Shown here piece by piece: positions 43,999 through 53,957 of a DNA stretch of 64,000 nucleotides. Position numbers and translations under genes: made by a program. The notes below the pieces were generated by a model, which ran no database searches, had not been told where the DNA came from, and was given only the letters and a program-made list of their open reading frames with translations. The stretch covers positions 1-64,000 of the forward strand of contig NZ_JAFRSC010000032.1 in the NCBI RefSeq assembly GCF_017427765.1, read 5' to 3'. Numbering within the stretch: position 1 is the first letter of the stretch; every line of letters begins with the position of its first letter. The stretch is from Methanobrevibacter sp. (GTDB taxonomy: Archaea; Methanobacteriota; Methanobacteria; Methanobacteriales; Methanobacteriaceae).

Positions 43999-44318
43999 AT
44001 ATTTATTATTACTTTTATTATAAAAAGTATTACTATTTAATATTTTTAAAAAATTTTATATATGTCTTGTTCATTAAATAATTTTATTGATGTGTAAAGA
44101 TATCATTGTTTATGATACTCTTTTTAATATTGGAATGGAGTTTAAATAATTCCATTTCCTTTATTATTTAATTATTCTTTATAGATTTTTTTTTGAAATA
44201 TTTTAATTTAATTTATTATTCCTATTATTTTACTAATAACAGTGTTAAAAAATAATCATTTATTATATATAAAAAACATAATTATATCATGTTTAAAATA
44301 AATAAGGGGAAAAGATAA

Positions 44319-46310
44319 ATGTCTAAAATATTTATTTCATGTGCACTTCCTTATGCAAATGGGCCATGTCATTTGGGTCATATCCGTTCTACTTACCTTC
44401 CAGCGGATATCTATGCAAGATACAATCGTATGGTTGGAAATGACGTTCTGATGGTTTGTGCTACCGATGAGCATGGAACACCAATTGCAGTTAAGGCGGA
44501 TAAAGAGAATAAAAAACCGATTGAAATTTCAAAAAGATATCATGACATGATTGTTCAGGATGTAGAATCCATGAACATATCACTGGATAATTTTACAAGA
44601 ACTACTGATGAGGCTCACTACAAAATAGCTCAGAATTTCTTTAAAGACTTATATGAAAAGGGTCTAATCTACAGGCAGGATATTCAGCAGCTGTACTGTC
44701 CGAACTGTAATAAGTTCCTTCCTGACAGATATGTTGAAGGACTTTGTCCTGTTTGCGGTTCTGAAGCAAGAGGAGATCACTGTGAAAAATGCGGTAAGGC
44801 ACTTGATCCGACAGAACTTGACGAACCTCACTGTATTACCTGCGGTACAACACCTGTAATAAAGGACACTTTCCAGTATGCATTTAAATTATCAGAGTTT
44901 GAAGATGACCTTAAGGAATACATATCCACTAATGAAAACCTGCCTGCTAACGTTAAAAACTATGCATCAAACTGGTTAAAAGAAGGATTGAATGACTGGA
45001 CACTTACAAGAGATATGGATTGGGGTATTCCGGTACCGCTTGATGAAGCAGAAGGTAAAGTATTATACGTTTGGATTGAAGCGTTTTTAGGTTACATTTC
45101 ATCAGCCAGTCAATGGTCAGCCCAGTCAGGTAAGAAATGGGAGGAATATTGGGCGGACTTTGTAGTTCATTTCATTGGAAAAGATATTATCTATCACCAT
45201 TCAATATTCTGGCCGGGACTTTTAACAGCTTACGGATGCAAATTGCCTGACATGATTTATGCAGGGGAATTCTTATCCCTTGAAGGTGAAAAAATGTCCA
45301 CCAGTAAAAATTGGGTTATCTGGATTGAAGACTTTGTAAAGGACTGGGAACCGGATTTGCTTAGATATTTCCTGACAATCAACGCACCATTAAATAAGGA
45401 TTCAGACTTTTCATGGGATGACTTCCAGAGAAGGAATAATGATGAATTGGCTGACGTTATCGGAAACTTCCTGCACAGGACATTTACATTTACCCGAAAG
45501 TATTTTGACAACAAGATTCCCAAATATACAAATCCTTCAGCTGAAGATGAAGAATTCAGAAAAGCCATCGAAGAGTTACCTTCAAAAGCAGGTGAATACA
45601 TATCTCAGTTTGAATTCAGGGAAGGTTTGCTTGAAATATTCAAAGTAGCCAAAAAAGGAAATAAATATTTCAATGACCAGGAACCTTGGAAGGCTGTAAA
45701 AGAGGATATGCAAAAGGCAGCCAACTGTTTATATTTATCCAATCAGCTAGCAAAAACATTGGCTTACACACTAAAACCATACTTACCTACAAAAGCTGAT
45801 AAGATAGCTGAAATAATGAATATAGAAACTTTGGATCAATGGAAAGATGCTAGTGTGGCCTTACCTGAAGGTCATGCGATAAATAAAGCAAAACCGTTAT
45901 TCAAAAAGATTGATGATGAAGTAATTGAAGCTGAAAAAGCAAAATTACAGGAAAATTTAAAACAAAATAATGAGGATGAAAATATGAGTGATTTAATCAG
46001 TATTGATGATTTTGATGAAGTTGTAATTAAAATAGGACAAGTATTGGAAGCAGAAAAAATAGAAAAATCAGATAAGTTATTAAAATTGCAGGTTGATATT
46101 GGTGAAGAAAAACCAAGACAAATCGTTGCAGGACTTGCCAAATTCTACTCTCCAGAAGAATTGGTCGACAGAAAAGTCTGTGTTGTAGCTAACTTGCAGC
46201 CAGCAAAACTATTTGGAACCTTATCAGAAGGTATGATTTTAGCAACCGGTGAATCCGGCGCATTATTATCTCCAGATGAAGCAGGAAAAGTAGGCGAAAG
46301 AATTCAATAA
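44319..46310 (+). CDS. metG: Methionyl-tRNA synthetase
   Basis: The 663-residue class I synthetase has the HIGH-type motif HLGH (18-21), a double zinc knuckle (CPNC...CPVC...CEKC...CITC, about 127-186), and EKMSTSK (near 325). The last 100 residues form an EMAP/Trbp111-like tRNA-binding domain ('[31 protein letters not shown]...'). A GGGGA ribosome binding site precedes the start. It is followed after 12 nt by the DUF530 gene. Confidence 0.96.
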   Translation: MSKIFISCALPYANGPCHLGHIRSTYLPADIYARYNRMVGNDVLMVCATDEHGTPIAVKADKENKKPIEISKRYHDMIVQDVESMNISLDNFTRTTDEAHYKIAQNFFKDLYEKGLIYRQDIQQLYCPNCNKFLPDRYVEGLCPVCGSEARGDHCEKCGKALDPTELDEPHCITCGTTPVIKDTFQYAFKLSEFEDDLKEYISTNENLPANVKNYASNWLKEGLNDWTLTRDMDWGIPVPLDEAEGKVLYVWIEAFLGYISSASQWSAQSGKKWEEYWADFVVHFIGKDIIYHHSIFWPGLLTAYGCKLPDMIYAGEFLSLEGEKMSTSKNWVIWIEDFVKDWEPDLLRYFLTINAPLNKDSDFSWDDFQRRNNDELADVIGNFLHRTFTFTRKYFDNKIPKYTNPSAEDEEFRKAIEELPSKAGEYISQFEFREGLLEIFKVAKKGNKYFNDQEPWKAVKEDMQKAANCLYLSNQLAKTLAYTLKPYLPTKADKIAEIMNIETLDQWKDASVALPEGHAINKAKPLFKKIDDEVIEAEKAKLQENLKQNNEDENMSDLISIDDFDEVVIKIGQVLEAEKIEKSDKLLKLQVDIGEEKPRQIVAGLAKFYSPEELVDRKVCVVANLQPAKLFGTLSEGMILATGESGALLSPDEAGKVGERIQ

Positions 46311-46322
46311 ATATAGATTAAA

Positions 46323-47900
46323 ATGGAAGAATCTGTCCTGGTAAATAAAGCTGAGAACTACTTAAAAGAAATTGCAAATGATACAATTATCTTGGATGAT
46401 ATTGAGGATTTTGATAATTTCAAAAGTCTTTACTTTAAGCTAGTTGACAGATTAGACCATTTGCAAAGCCTTAAGGATGATATGGATGCTCAGGGATACA
46501 CCACCCCTTTCACATCCTTAAACCGTTATGGAACAAAAGCAGGTTCCGATGTATCTCTTGAAGAAGTCGGTGAAAACAGCCGCCATAATCAGATTTTTAG
46601 AATGAGAGCAAATTCCAAGAAAAATATCTTGGATAGGGTCAAATCAGCCATTGACTCCCACAAAATTGCAATCGGAAATTTAGAACAGTTCGGTTATGTA
46701 AAATGCAATTCCTGTTATAAGAAATATTCCATGGATGAATACCGTCAAAGACAAGCCAAATGCAGCTGCGGATCACAGGGATTTACATTTAAAGTAAATA
46801 AGGAATCAACTTACAGACTTGAAATAATTCCGTTTCTGCCGTTGTCAGGTAATTATATGGTTTTGATGGGTGAACTCAACAGCTACGGCAGAGAATCATT
46901 TAAGCAAGTGTTAAATATCTTAAAGCAGGAACGTAAAGGTGTAGTTAAAACAATTTCTTTGCTTATCAGATTCCGAGACAAGAACAACCGGCTGATAAGG
47001 AAAAATGTAACACTTGATTCTGAATATGTCAATAACTATGAAGAGGAAGTAAGGCGCATATATGGAAGAAATGTAAGAATTGAGGCATTGCGATTCCATA
47101 GAACCAAACCTGCAATCATTGACGATAAACATGCAAGAACTGCTTTGGCACTCGGTTATGTGAAATACGCCGAATCAATTATTTTTGAAATAAAAGACGA
47201 CATTTTAAAAAGAAGACTGACAGATTTTAAGAGATTGAATAAATATTATGAAATCATCGCCAAATATGAAAACCAGACTCCTGATTATATTGACAAGTTT
47301 GATTTAAATGCAATTGAAGCCTGGAGGCAATCTATGATGCAGGAGGAGTTCATAAAGCTGAATTATATGGACAGATTTGGAAACATTAAAAGGTCTTTAA
47401 GCAGGGATTTAAAAATCAGGGATTCAATCTATAAGAATACATTTCAAAATATTGCATCCACATTGATAATGTGGGATATCTTCAGATATTATCTCACAAC
47501 ATCCAACAATTCCCGAAGAATCGTTAACGGGCCGTTTCCATATATTCGAGTAGAACTTGACCGTGAACAGAGAAAGGTTTTCCAAAATGATTATATTAAA
47601 GTGATTGATACATTAAACAGTTTTACTGACATTAAAATTATTTCCCTGGCTGAAAAGGACTTGCTTTTATATGAAAAGTTCAAGTTTGAAAAACAGTCCC
47701 GAAGTTCAAATATTAAATTCAACCATGTTGCGTTAGGTGCTGCTTTAATTCATGAAAACTCAGATATTGAACTTGAAGAGATTAGTAATGCTTTCAACAT
47801 TAATGAATCAAGAGTCAAAAAGGAAATCAAGCACATTGACCAAATTAAAAATCCGAAAAGCGATAAATCAAAGAAATTTTTAGACTTAATTAAGAACTAG
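46323..47900 (+). CDS. DUF530-like protein with zinc ribbon
   Basis: The 525-residue protein has a central CNSCYKKYSMDEYRQRQAKCSCG motif (two CxxC/CxC pairs, about 130-150) suggesting a zinc ribbon. The rest is rich in charged helices, ending with an HTH-like segment ('HENSDIELEEISNAFNINESRVKKEIKHI'). The overall image fits the archaeal DUF530 family, whose function is unknown. The zinc ribbon and terminal HTH suggest nucleic-acid binding. It sits between metG and a second HTH protein, probably in one transcript. Confidence 0.65.
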   Translation: MEESVLVNKAENYLKEIANDTIILDDIEDFDNFKSLYFKLVDRLDHLQSLKDDMDAQGYTTPFTSLNRYGTKAGSDVSLEEVGENSRHNQIFRMRANSKKNILDRVKSAIDSHKIAIGNLEQFGYVKCNSCYKKYSMDEYRQRQAKCSCGSQGFTFKVNKESTYRLEIIPFLPLSGNYMVLMGELNSYGRESFKQVLNILKQERKGVVKTISLLIRFRDKNNRLIRKNVTLDSEYVNNYEEEVRRIYGRNVRIEALRFHRTKPAIIDDKHARTALALGYVKYAESIIFEIKDDILKRRLTDFKRLNKYYEIIAKYENQTPDYIDKFDLNAIEAWRQSMMQEEFIKLNYMDRFGNIKRSLSRDLKIRDSIYKNTFQNIASTLIMWDIFRYYLTTSNNSRRIVNGPFPYIRVELDREQRKVFQNDYIKVIDTLNSFTDIKIISLAEKDLLLYEKFKFEKQSRSSNIKFNHVALGAALIHENSDIELEEISNAFNINESRVKKEIKHIDQIKNPKSDKSKKFLDLIKN

Positions 47901-47907
47901 TGATTAT

Positions 47908-48372
47908 ATGGACGACGAGGTAACAACAATTCATATGAGTAAAACCCTTTCTTCATCTATGATTGTTGATTTGATTGAAAAATATCCGAATTTATCAGAA
48001 ATTACATGCCCTCCTAGTGTATATGATCGAACATCAAAAAGATATATTGACGCATTGTCCCAGTTGGATATAGATGTTGTCAAAAAATATGACTGGGGAG
48101 CCAAATCAAGGACAATGGGTGCAGAATATGAGGCATTGAAGTTGTCAAATGATGGATTTAGCGCAGCTGAGATTTCTGAAATGATGGATATAAAGTTAAA
48201 TAGAGCCTATTACCTTTTAAAGAAAAGCAAAGCTAATTTTGACAACCGCAAAAGAAAACATGACCATGAGGAAATCAGAAATCTTAAAAATGAAGGTTTG
48301 ACTGCAAAGGAGATTTCCCAAAAATTGGATATGCCTCTTAGAAGTGTATATTATATCCTAAGCAAAAAATAA
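47908..48372 (+). CDS. DUF1699-like protein with C-terminal helix-turn-helix
   Basis: In this 154-residue protein, residues 1-75 ('HMSKTLSSSMIVDLIEKYPNLSEITCPPSVYDRTSKRYIDAL') resemble the small archaeal DUF1699 family. Residues 80-154 contain two repeated HTH-like units, 'LSNDGFSAAEISEMMDIKLNRAYYLLKKS' and 'LKNEGLTAKEISQKLDMPLRSVYYILSKK'. It is likely a DNA-binding regulator. It lies 7 nt after the DUF530 gene. Confidence 0.65.
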   Translation: MDDEVTTIHMSKTLSSSMIVDLIEKYPNLSEITCPPSVYDRTSKRYIDALSQLDIDVVKKYDWGAKSRTMGAEYEALKLSNDGFSAAEISEMMDIKLNRAYYLLKKSKANFDNRKRKHDHEEIRNLKNEGLTAKEISQKLDMPLRSVYYILSKK

Positions 48373-48408
48373 TTACTTTTTTTAATAATGAATGTTAAAT
48401 AATTAATC

Positions 48409-49425
48409 ATGATGATTCTACCACAACTTCCTTTGTATGCAATAGCTATAATCTGTGGTTTACTTTCTTTTATTATAACCAGATTATCTATGCCGAAGAT
48501 AATTAAAAAACTTGAAGATGCTGATATTGTTGGAAAAGATATACATAAATCATGGAAACCTGTTGTTGCTGAAATGGGTGGTTTCGGTATTCTTTTTGGA
48601 TTTACTTTAGGAATGTTTTCCGGAATTTACATGCACGACATCATTGCATTTCCGTTAGTCATTGTTTTAGTGGTAATTCTGCTTGTAGGTATGATAGGAA
48701 TACTTGATGATTTACTTGCATTGTCTTCAAAGGAAAAATTCTTTTTGCTGTTTTTAGCAGGTCTACCATTGATTTGGGCAGCACCATCAAATGTGGGATT
48801 GCTTTATTTGATTACAATTCCTATTGCACTTTCAATCGGATCCAACCTAACCAACATGCTTGCAGGTTTAAACGGAATAGAATCCGGTTTGGGCGTTATC
48901 TCAATGGCTTCCCTAACTATTGCATGTATTATTTTGGGAAAATACGATGTAACAATCATATCCATGAGTATGCTTGGAGCATTGGTAGCATTTCTATACT
49001 ATAACAGATACCCTGCTAAAATTTTCCCCGGTGATACCGGAACACTGATTATTGGTGCAGCTATTGTATGTATAGCATTTATCGGTAGGGTAAAACTGAT
49101 TGCTTTGATTGTTCTGATGCCTAATATTATTGATGCTGCGTTAAAGTTCTACTCTGCAGGTGTAATGAACCGTTCCCAACAAAAACCGACACAGTTGAAT
49201 GAAGACGGAAAGCTGGTCAGGCCGGAAGTTGGTTTTAAATCATTAATTAGACTGATTTTAAGAAAACCGATTGCAGAAAAGGATGCAGTAAAGATAATAT
49301 GGGCCATTGGAATTGTGTTTGGAATAATTGGTATTCTTGTAGCATTGATAATGCCTGGAATGATTGAAAATCAAACATTGATGAACTTTTTACAGATTAA
49401 AGAAATGTTATATCATGTAGGATGA
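48409..49425 (+). CDS. UDP-GlcNAc/phospho-sugar: polyprenyl-phosphate transferase (MraY/WecA/AglH family)
   Basis: The 338-residue membrane protein has about 10 hydrophobic segments. Motifs: 'KSWKPVVAEMGGFGIL' near the N-terminus, 'GILDDLLALSSKEK' (catalytic Asp pair), 'NMLAGLNGIESGLG' and 'KIFPGDTGTLIIG'. In methanogens such enzymes start lipid-linked glycans for N-glycosylation or pseudomurein. Which of the two it serves cannot be told. It is followed after 4 nt by arfC. Confidence 0.85.
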   Translation: MMILPQLPLYAIAIICGLLSFIITRLSMPKIIKKLEDADIVGKDIHKSWKPVVAEMGGFGILFGFTLGMFSGIYMHDIIAFPLVIVLVVILLVGMIGILDDLLALSSKEKFFLLFLAGLPLIWAAPSNVGLLYLITIPIALSIGSNLTNMLAGLNGIESGLGVISMASLTIACIILGKYDVTIISMSMLGALVAFLYYNRYPAKIFPGDTGTLIIGAAIVCIAFIGRVKLIALIVLMPNIIDAALKFYSAGVMNRSQQKPTQLNEDGKLVRPEVGFKSLIRLILRKPIAEKDAVKIIWAIGIVFGIIGILVALIMPGMIENQTLMNFLQIKEMLYHVG

Positions 49426-49429
49426 TACC

Positions 49430-50098
49430 ATGAGACCATATGTAATACTTAATGCTGCAATGACACTGGATGGGAAAATTGCAACCCAAACAGGCAGTTC
49501 AAATATTTCCGGTGAAGAGGACCTAAAAAGAGTTCATGAAATCAGAAAGGACTGTGATGCAATTATGGTTGGAATCGGAACTGTTTTGGCAGATGACCCA
49601 AGACTGACTGTCCATAAAGTTGATACAAATCCTGAAGATAATCCCGTACGTGTGGTGGTTGACAGCAAATGCAGAACACCCGTTGCAGCAAGAATTACAA
49701 ATAAGGATGCAAGAACAATCATTGCCGGAGCCAATGAATACAAACATGACTTTATTGTTTCGGATAGATATGAAACATTCAAAAAACGGGGTGTTGACTT
49801 TTTCTGGAGCGGTGATAAACGGGTAGATTTAACTGGTCTGATGAGTTACTTGCATGAAGAAGGAATTGAAAAGCTAATGCTTGAAGGGGGAGCTACCCTA
49901 AACTTTTCAATGATTAAGGCAGGGTTGATTGATGAGATAAGAATCTGTGTTGCTCCAATGGTTGTTGGAGGGGCGAATGCAAAGACTTTCTTTGATGGTG
50001 AAGGCTTTGACACCATGGATGAAGCGGTTAAATTGGAGTTGCTTGACTCTTACAGTCTTGGAAAAGATTTGATTTTAACATATAATGTTTTAAAATAG
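49430..50098 (+). CDS. arfC: Diaminohydroxyphosphoribosylamino-pyrimidine-type reductase of archaeal riboflavin synthesis
   Basis: The 222-residue RibD-C/DHFR-like domain begins 'MRPYVILNAAMTLDGKIATQTGSSNISGEEDL', with 'DAIMVGIGTVLADDPRLTV', 'VVVDSKCRTP' and 'KLMLEGGATLNFSMIKAGLIDEI'. It matches the stand-alone archaeal reductase that reduces the ribosylamino-pyrimidine phosphate in the riboflavin/F420 precursor route. A GATGATACC region precedes ATG 49430, so it is probably co-transcribed with the transferase gene. Confidence 0.9.
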   Translation: MRPYVILNAAMTLDGKIATQTGSSNISGEEDLKRVHEIRKDCDAIMVGIGTVLADDPRLTVHKVDTNPEDNPVRVVVDSKCRTPVAARITNKDARTIIAGANEYKHDFIVSDRYETFKKRGVDFFWSGDKRVDLTGLMSYLHEEGIEKLMLEGGATLNFSMIKAGLIDEIRICVAPMVVGGANAKTFFDGEGFDTMDEAVKLELLDSYSLGKDLILTYNVLK

Positions 50099-50192
50099 CT
50101 ATTTTTTAATTTAGACAAAAAGTTGTCTGAGTATGTAAAATTGTAGTGCAAAAGAACAGAAAAATACTTAAATAATGGACTACTTATACTTA

Positions 50193-50220
50193 ATCACTAA
50201 AAAACCATTGTTTAAGTGAT
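50193..50220 (+). promoter_or_regulatory. Leader stem that can mask a ribosome binding site
   Basis: ATCACT (50193-50198) is complementary to AGTGAT (50215-50220), and inner AAA/TTT (50200-50202 with 50211-50213) extends the stem. AGTGAT is the ribosome binding site of the gene at 50225. TATA-like sequence (TACTTAAATAA, about 50165-50175) lies upstream. A fold would hide the translation start, so it is a candidate for translational control. Confidence 0.4.
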
Positions 50221-50224
50221 AAAT

Positions 50225-50758
50225 ATGTATGTTAATATGAATGATAAGAATATATTAGAGATTAGTAGATTTGTACAAGATTTAAAAAATATTTTAGATT
50301 ATATTGGTGAAAAATTTCATAATATTCATTTTAAAAAAGAAAATTCTCTGGATAATTTAGTTAGCCTTTATTCTGAAAATCAGGAATTTCTTGATAAATT
50401 AGGATTAATTAATGAATTAATGAATAATATATCTAATAAACTTGAAGGACTAGATTATTTCCAAGATGAATTCTATTTCTTTTTACCAATTTGCAGCATG
50501 ATAAGTTATATTATTAATGATATTCGAAAATATATTTTATTTTCTTCTTTTGTAAGGAATTTAAGCTTATTATTCTGTGATTTGATAACTACTAAAATTT
50601 CACAAATTAAAAGTTCATCTTTAAATGAATATGAAGAGGACTTTAATTTATTTAAAAGAAATTTTTTTAATCAAAAAGAATTTTTTTATTCAAATATTTA
50701 TGAATGTAGTCATCAATATGATGATTTGATTGTGGAAGTTGCAAATATTTTAAGGTGA
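50225..50758 (+). CDS. Unknown protein, first gene of a two-gene unit with a PIN-like protein
   Basis: The product is about 177 residues (MYVNMNDKNILEISRFVQDLKNILDYIGEKF). It is helical and rich in Asn, Ile, Phe and Lys, with no recognised motif. AGTGAT precedes ATG 50225 with proper spacing. Composition is visibly more AT-rich than the arfC and transferase genes before it, suggesting acquired DNA. The gap to the PIN-like gene is 4 nt. By position it could be an antitoxin or partner, but nothing in its sequence proves that. Confidence 0.6.
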   Translation: MYVNMNDKNILEISRFVQDLKNILDYIGEKFHNIHFKKENSLDNLVSLYSENQEFLDKLGLINELMNNISNKLEGLDYFQDEFYFFLPICSMISYIINDIRKYILFSSFVRNLSLLFCDLITTKISQIKSSSLNEYEEDFNLFKRNFFNQKEFFYSNIYECSHQYDDLIVEVANILR

Positions 50759-50762
50759 TTGA

Positions 50763-51455
50763 ATGAACTACTTTCTTGATTCAAATGTTATTGTAGGTCA
50801 TATTTTTTCATGGGACTCATTAAATGCGACTTCAAATGATTTCATTGCTTATAAAAATAATTATTTCTATTATAAAAATGTTAAAAATGAAGTGAATAAT
50901 GTTTTTAATGAAAAATGTCATGAATATGACTTTTTTCTGTTGATGTTATGCAGATTTTTTGATAATTTTTCAGATAATAATTTTGTAGATTATGAAAAGG
51001 TTCATAGATATCTTAATGGAATTAATTCAATGGATAAATTTGATAAGGAGGATATGCATTATGCATTAAGTGTTATTTGGGATAGATTATGTTTTGACCA
51101 ATATCATGATGCTTTTGATGTAAAAACAAAATTTGCAATTTTTCAAAAAGATTTTCAAGCAATTCATATTGAAAATAAAAAGAAAACCTTTGATTTTTTG
51201 AAAATTGTACCAAATCACACAAAAAAAGATAAGATAATTTTAGATAAAATCAAACAGGAGAATCTTAGGAGTAATCTGTTACATGGTGCTGATGAGGAAA
51301 TTCTTTTTGATGCTAATGAGTTTTGCAAAAACAATCCGGATTTAAATCTGAAATTTGTTAGTGCCGATCAGGATTTTCTAAAAGCTATTGATATTTTGAT
51401 GGATTTTCTATGCATTGATGAATCGATTAATTTAGTTGAATTTTCAAATAATTAA
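50763..51455 (+). CDS. PIN-like domain protein
   Basis: The 230-residue protein begins 'MNYFLDSNVIVGHIF' (first PIN aspartate D6). It has 'NVKNEVNNVF' (glutamate), 'LLHGADEEILFDANEF' (acidic) and 'LKFVSADQDFLKAI' (late aspartate), in the order expected for PIN nucleases, though with a longer middle than VapC toxins. PIN enzymes cut RNA and often act as toxins. It follows the 177-residue gene by 4 nt and overlaps the end of the minus-strand UPF0305 gene by 4 bp. Assignment as a toxin-antitoxin pair is inference. Confidence 0.6.
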   Translation: MNYFLDSNVIVGHIFSWDSLNATSNDFIAYKNNYFYYKNVKNEVNNVFNEKCHEYDFFLLMLCRFFDNFSDNNFVDYEKVHRYLNGINSMDKFDKEDMHYALSVIWDRLCFDQYHDAFDVKTKFAIFQKDFQAIHIENKKKTFDFLKIVPNHTKKDKIILDKIKQENLRSNLLHGADEEILFDANEFCKNNPDLNLKFVSADQDFLKAIDILMDFLCIDESINLVEFSNN

Positions 51456-51916
51456 AACAGTCCTGAAAATCCTACATTTTTACAAACACAGTATCTGCAG
51501 AGTGATTTTTTATCATGAATGTATTTCACACGACCTTTGCAGTAATAGTCTTCATTGAAATAATAAACCTCATCCTGTTTATCTTCACTGAATGGATGAA
51601 GCGGTTTTTTAGCTATCAGTGCCAGGTATAGTGAAATGTATTTTGTAAATTCGCGGGTTTGCTCATCACCTGGTGCATACCTGTCGAAATAGTATCCAAT
51701 ATCTGCCTGGATATTTTTAATAACATTGTCTTTTATATCAAAATCATCTGAAATAACTGTCTCATATATATCATCATATACAGATGAGTTATATTTTGCA
51801 AGTTTTTTAGTAAGCGGGTCTTTGTACCTATCATCTGTAGCTTTATTTCTAAGATAATCAATAGGATAATTTTCAAGATTCTTCTGAATAATCTTTAAAA
51901 GTTTAGATGCCTTCAT
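51452..51916 (-). CDS. UPF0305/DUF2115 family protein
   Basis: The 154-residue protein has the C-terminal cysteine pattern '[25 protein letters not shown]', as in the archaeal DUF2115 family (unknown function, possible metal site). The N-terminal 120 residues are helical. It overlaps the PHP-domain gene by ATGA (51913-51916), so it is translated together with it. This copy is somewhat shorter than typical members. Confidence 0.75.
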   Translation of the reverse strand: MKASKLLKIIQKNLENYPIDYLRNKATDDRYKDPLTKKLAKYNSSVYDDIYETVISDDFDIKDNVIKNIQADIGYYFDRYAPGDEQTREFTKYISLYLALIAKKPLHPFSEDKQDEVYYFNEDYYCKGRVKYIHDKKSLCRYCVCKNVGFSGLF

Positions 51917-52578
51917 AATATTCCTTTGGATTTCAACAGTTCATGTGGATTATCAACAATTGCCTTCATGGCCTCGTCATGGGATAGGCCTGCACCCAGT
52001 GCAATCTGATATGATTTTTCAAATGTGATGATATTGTCCGGTGAATGTGTGTCTGTATTTACTAAAAGTTTGTTTCCGACTTCACGTGCTACATTTGCAA
52101 CATGGCCGTTTCCAAGGCAGTGTCCGCTGCGTGCTGAAATTTCAAGATAGATATCATTTTCACGAGCGATTTCTGCTTCTTCAACTGTTATTAAACCGGG
52201 ATGTCCTAATATGTCAATATTTTCTGATTCAACAGCTGCACGATTGGTTCCAGGAGTTACAGGTTCATTTAATGTTTCTCCATGAACAACAACAATCTTT
52301 GCCCCTAATTCTTTTGCTCTTGCAGCTATTCCGTCAATTGATTCGCATGGTGCATGTGTGACTTCAGCGCCTAAAACAACGGTAATGTCCCAGTTGGCAT
52401 TAATGTCCTCAATTGCATCCTGAATTGCCGGAATTGTGTCAACATTGGACCAGTCGACATGGTCTGTAATGGCTATTGCCTCATGGTTTAACTTTAAAGC
52501 TCTTCTTGCAAGTTCGGATGGCAGTAATTCTCCATCACTGAACAGACTGTGCATATGTAAATCGATTCTTTTATTCAA
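51913..52578 (-). CDS. PHP-domain phosphoesterase (histidinol-phosphatase-like)
   Basis: The 221-residue protein has PHP metal motifs: '[15 protein letters not shown]' (HxH), 'ITDHVDW', 'VVHGET', 'GHPGLI' and '[10 protein letters not shown]'. PHP domains bind three metals and hydrolyse phosphate esters. This size class includes histidinol-phosphate phosphatases, and also enzymes of unknown substrate. It is divergent from fprA with 89 bp between. The next gene downstream is DUF2115. Confidence 0.85.
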   Translation of the reverse strand: MNKRIDLHMHSLFSDGELLPSELARRALKLNHEAIAITDHVDWSNVDTIPAIQDAIEDINANWDITVVLGAEVTHAPCESIDGIAARAKELGAKIVVVHGETLNEPVTPGTNRAAVESENIDILGHPGLITVEEAEIARENDIYLEISARSGHCLGNGHVANVAREVGNKLLVNTDTHSPDNIITFEKSYQIALGAGLSHDEAMKAIVDNPHELLKSKGIL

Positions 52579-52667
52579 AATAATATCTCCTTTTAGTAAA
52601 TATAATATTATATATATTACATTTGATATAAATTTATATAACTTAAATTTTTCTAGAGGTTAATAAA

Positions 52668-53891
52668 ATGAAAGCAAAAGCAGTAAAAATAGCTGATGGT
52701 GTTTACTGGGTCGGTGTTATTCACTGGCAAAGTAGAACTTTCCACGGATATGGAATTCCAGGTACTACCTACAATGCATATTTGGTATTTGGTGAAGAAA
52801 AGACTGTATTGATTGATAATGTCTATGGAGGATTGTCAGATCAATATTACGCAAGAGTTGAAGATGCGTTTGCTCAGGAAGGAAAAGACATTAAAATAGA
52901 TGTATTTGTACAAAACCACTCTGAAATGGACCATTCAACTCACTTAAGAGAAACTATTGATAAATATAATCCTGATGCAGAAATATATGCCTCTGCTAAC
53001 TGTATTAAATTTTTAGAAGCTCAATATCATAATTTTTCAGATTTGGAAATGACTGCCGTTCAGACAGGTGATGAACTTGACATTGGTGGAAGAACCTTAA
53101 AATTCATCTCAGCACCAATGCTTCACTGGCCGGACAGTATGTTTACATTACTGGCAGAAGAAGGAATATTATTCTCAAATGATGCATTCGGACAGCACGT
53201 AGCTCACTCCAAAAGATTTGATGAAGACTACTCTGTAGATTACTTACTTAGAGAAGCGCAAAAATACTACGCTAACCTTGTAACATTAGGTTCTCCAATG
53301 CTTAGAATGAAACTGCAGGAATTGACCGATACAGGTTTAATCAATGATATTAAAATGATTGCTCCATGTCACGGTCAAATCTGGAAAAACCCAGCCCCAA
53401 TTGTAGAAAAATACTCCGAATGGGGATCTGGCGTTTGTAAAGACAAAATCACTGTTATTTATGATACAATGCACCACTCAACCGAAAAGCTCGCATATCA
53501 AATAGCTGAAGGTATAATGAGTGAAGGTGTAGAAGTTGCAATGTATTTCATGCAGGAAGACGGTCCTGATGATGTAATCACTGACATTTTGGACTCAAAA
53601 GCTATTGCACTTGGTGCTCCAACAATGATGAACAAACCGTTCCCTAGAATCGGAAATATGATGTACTGGCTTGACTGTGTTAACTTCAAGGGAACCGGCA
53701 GTGAGAAAAACGCTTTGATATTCTCATCTAAAGGATGGGGTGGAGGAGCTGTTAAAAAACTCCAGGAGGATTTGGAAAAAGCAGGTTTCACTGTAAGCGA
53801 TACTTTAGATGTATTGTTTGTACCTGATGAGGATGTTTTAGCTGAAGCATTTGAAAAAGGAGCAGAACTTGCCCGTTCAATAAAAGAATAG
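52668..53891 (+). CDS. fprA: F420H2 oxidase, A-type flavodiiron protein
   Basis: The 407-residue protein has the diiron ligands in HSEMDH (84-89), 'MLHWPDSM', 'FSNDAFG' and 'APCHGQIW'. The C-terminal flavodoxin domain is 'KITVIYDTMHHSTEKLAYQIAEG...'. In methanogens this enzyme reduces O2 to water with F420H2. A TATA-like ATATTATATATATTAC (about 52605-52620) and AGAGGT ribosome binding site are visible. The two flavoproteins that follow may act in the same oxidative-stress response, by inference. Confidence 0.95.
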   Translation: MKAKAVKIADGVYWVGVIHWQSRTFHGYGIPGTTYNAYLVFGEEKTVLIDNVYGGLSDQYYARVEDAFAQEGKDIKIDVFVQNHSEMDHSTHLRETIDKYNPDAEIYASANCIKFLEAQYHNFSDLEMTAVQTGDELDIGGRTLKFISAPMLHWPDSMFTLLAEEGILFSNDAFGQHVAHSKRFDEDYSVDYLLREAQKYYANLVTLGSPMLRMKLQELTDTGLINDIKMIAPCHGQIWKNPAPIVEKYSEWGSGVCKDKITVIYDTMHHSTEKLAYQIAEGIMSEGVEVAMYFMQEDGPDDVITDILDSKAIALGAPTMMNKPFPRIGNMMYWLDCVNFKGTGSEKNALIFSSKGWGGGAVKKLQEDLEKAGFTVSDTLDVLFVPDEDVLAEAFEKGAELARSIKE

Positions 53892-53957
53892 TTAAATCTA
53901 TTCTTATTATTTTTTTAGATTTTAAATTGTTGTAAATCTCAACATTAAGGTGATATT

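Larger units (their letters stand above)
43592..44318. other. 727-bp gap between divergent priL and metG
   Basis: Apart from the hairpin and small frame listed separately, it holds AT-rich DNA. A direct repeat of TTTCATCG occurs near 43744 and 43761. A second short hairpin CCCTC/GAGGG lies near 43912-43926. The metG promoter should lie in 44250-44300. The long size hints at an unrecognised RNA or a decayed gene. Confidence 0.4.
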
